A stretch of DNA of 64,000 nt from assembly GCF_000224145.3 (NCBI RefSeq), contig NW_004190445.2, positions 61,405 through 125,404 of the forward strand, given 5' to 3'. Of the stretch, positions 63,879 through 64,000 are shown in pieces. The first letter of the stretch is position 1, and every line of letters begins with the position of its first letter. Below the pieces are notes generated by a model. It did no database searches and was not told where the DNA came from. It was given only the letters and a program-made list of their open reading frames with translations. The translations under genes were made by a program, and so were the position numbers. Source of the DNA: Ciona intestinalis. Its lineage: Eukaryota; Chordata; Ascidiacea; Phlebobranchia; Cionidae.

Positions 63879-64000
63879 CTAAACCGTAAAAACACAACTG
63901 ACATAATTTTATAATGGTATTGCATGATACCATGGATCCTTAAATAGTTTCATTTAAACAGAAAATTTCCGGCCACCACAAATTGTTCTTAAACGATTTT

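Overview
The window is eukaryotic and reads as a Ciona-type tunicate genome (Ciona intestinalis/robusta or a close relative). It is AT-rich, genes are split by short GT-AG introns, and several dispersed repeat families recur throughout: a roughly 200 bp TA-inserting MITE that opens with a TAGTAGGGTGGGG-like terminus, a tRNA-derived SINE and a hAT-type MITE. The protein set is chordate. Species assignment is inference from repeat style and protein similarity; no database was searched. Four runs of N are assembly gaps.

Layout. (1) 442-13019, minus: the 5' part of a slingshot cofilin-phosphatase gene; five exons are visible and the catalytic part lies beyond the left edge. (2) 13553-15423, plus: ribosomal protein S6, head to head with slingshot, with two sister H/ACA snoRNAs in its introns 4 and 6. 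(3) 20014-22640, plus: a FUT8-like alpha-1,6-fucosyltransferase in nine exons. (4) 22971-30285, plus: a single-pass receptor-like protein with two leucine-rich-repeat blocks in 14 exons; its introns hold a decayed Ty3/gypsy-type fragment and an antisense tRNA-Thr(CGU). (5) 31173-31595, plus: intronless CHCHD2/10. (6) 32821-48123, minus: a Diaphanous formin whose 21 common exons run from the N-terminus to the DAD, followed by alternative C-terminal exons; two of its introns are AT-AC (U12 type). (7) 50184-56450, minus: NDFIP (Nedd4-family interacting protein) in six exons, with a duplicated exon 2 region separated by an assembly gap. (8) 57293-63878, minus: a GB1/RHD3-type (GBP/atlastin-like) large GTPase with a tandemly duplicated helical-stalk exon cassette and degenerate GTPase motifs, cut by the right edge. 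One of its introns carries a 12-unit, about 97 bp satellite related to part of the local SINE.

Functional links. Slingshot and Diaphanous both act on actin (cofilin reactivation and linear filament nucleation). NDFIP and FUT8 act in the Golgi/endosomal membrane system. There is no evidence of a bacterial-style operon or of a shared pathway for the whole window. Exon models were built by hand from splice signals, reading phase and family similarity. For S6, FUT8, the LRR gene and NDFIP the summed coding lengths are exact multiples of three.

The most notable observations are the paired snoRNAs with a specific 28S target prediction, the two AT-AC introns in one formin gene, the duplicated stalk cassette in a probably inactive GTPase, and an empty/filled MITE pair inside the duplicated NDFIP segment.
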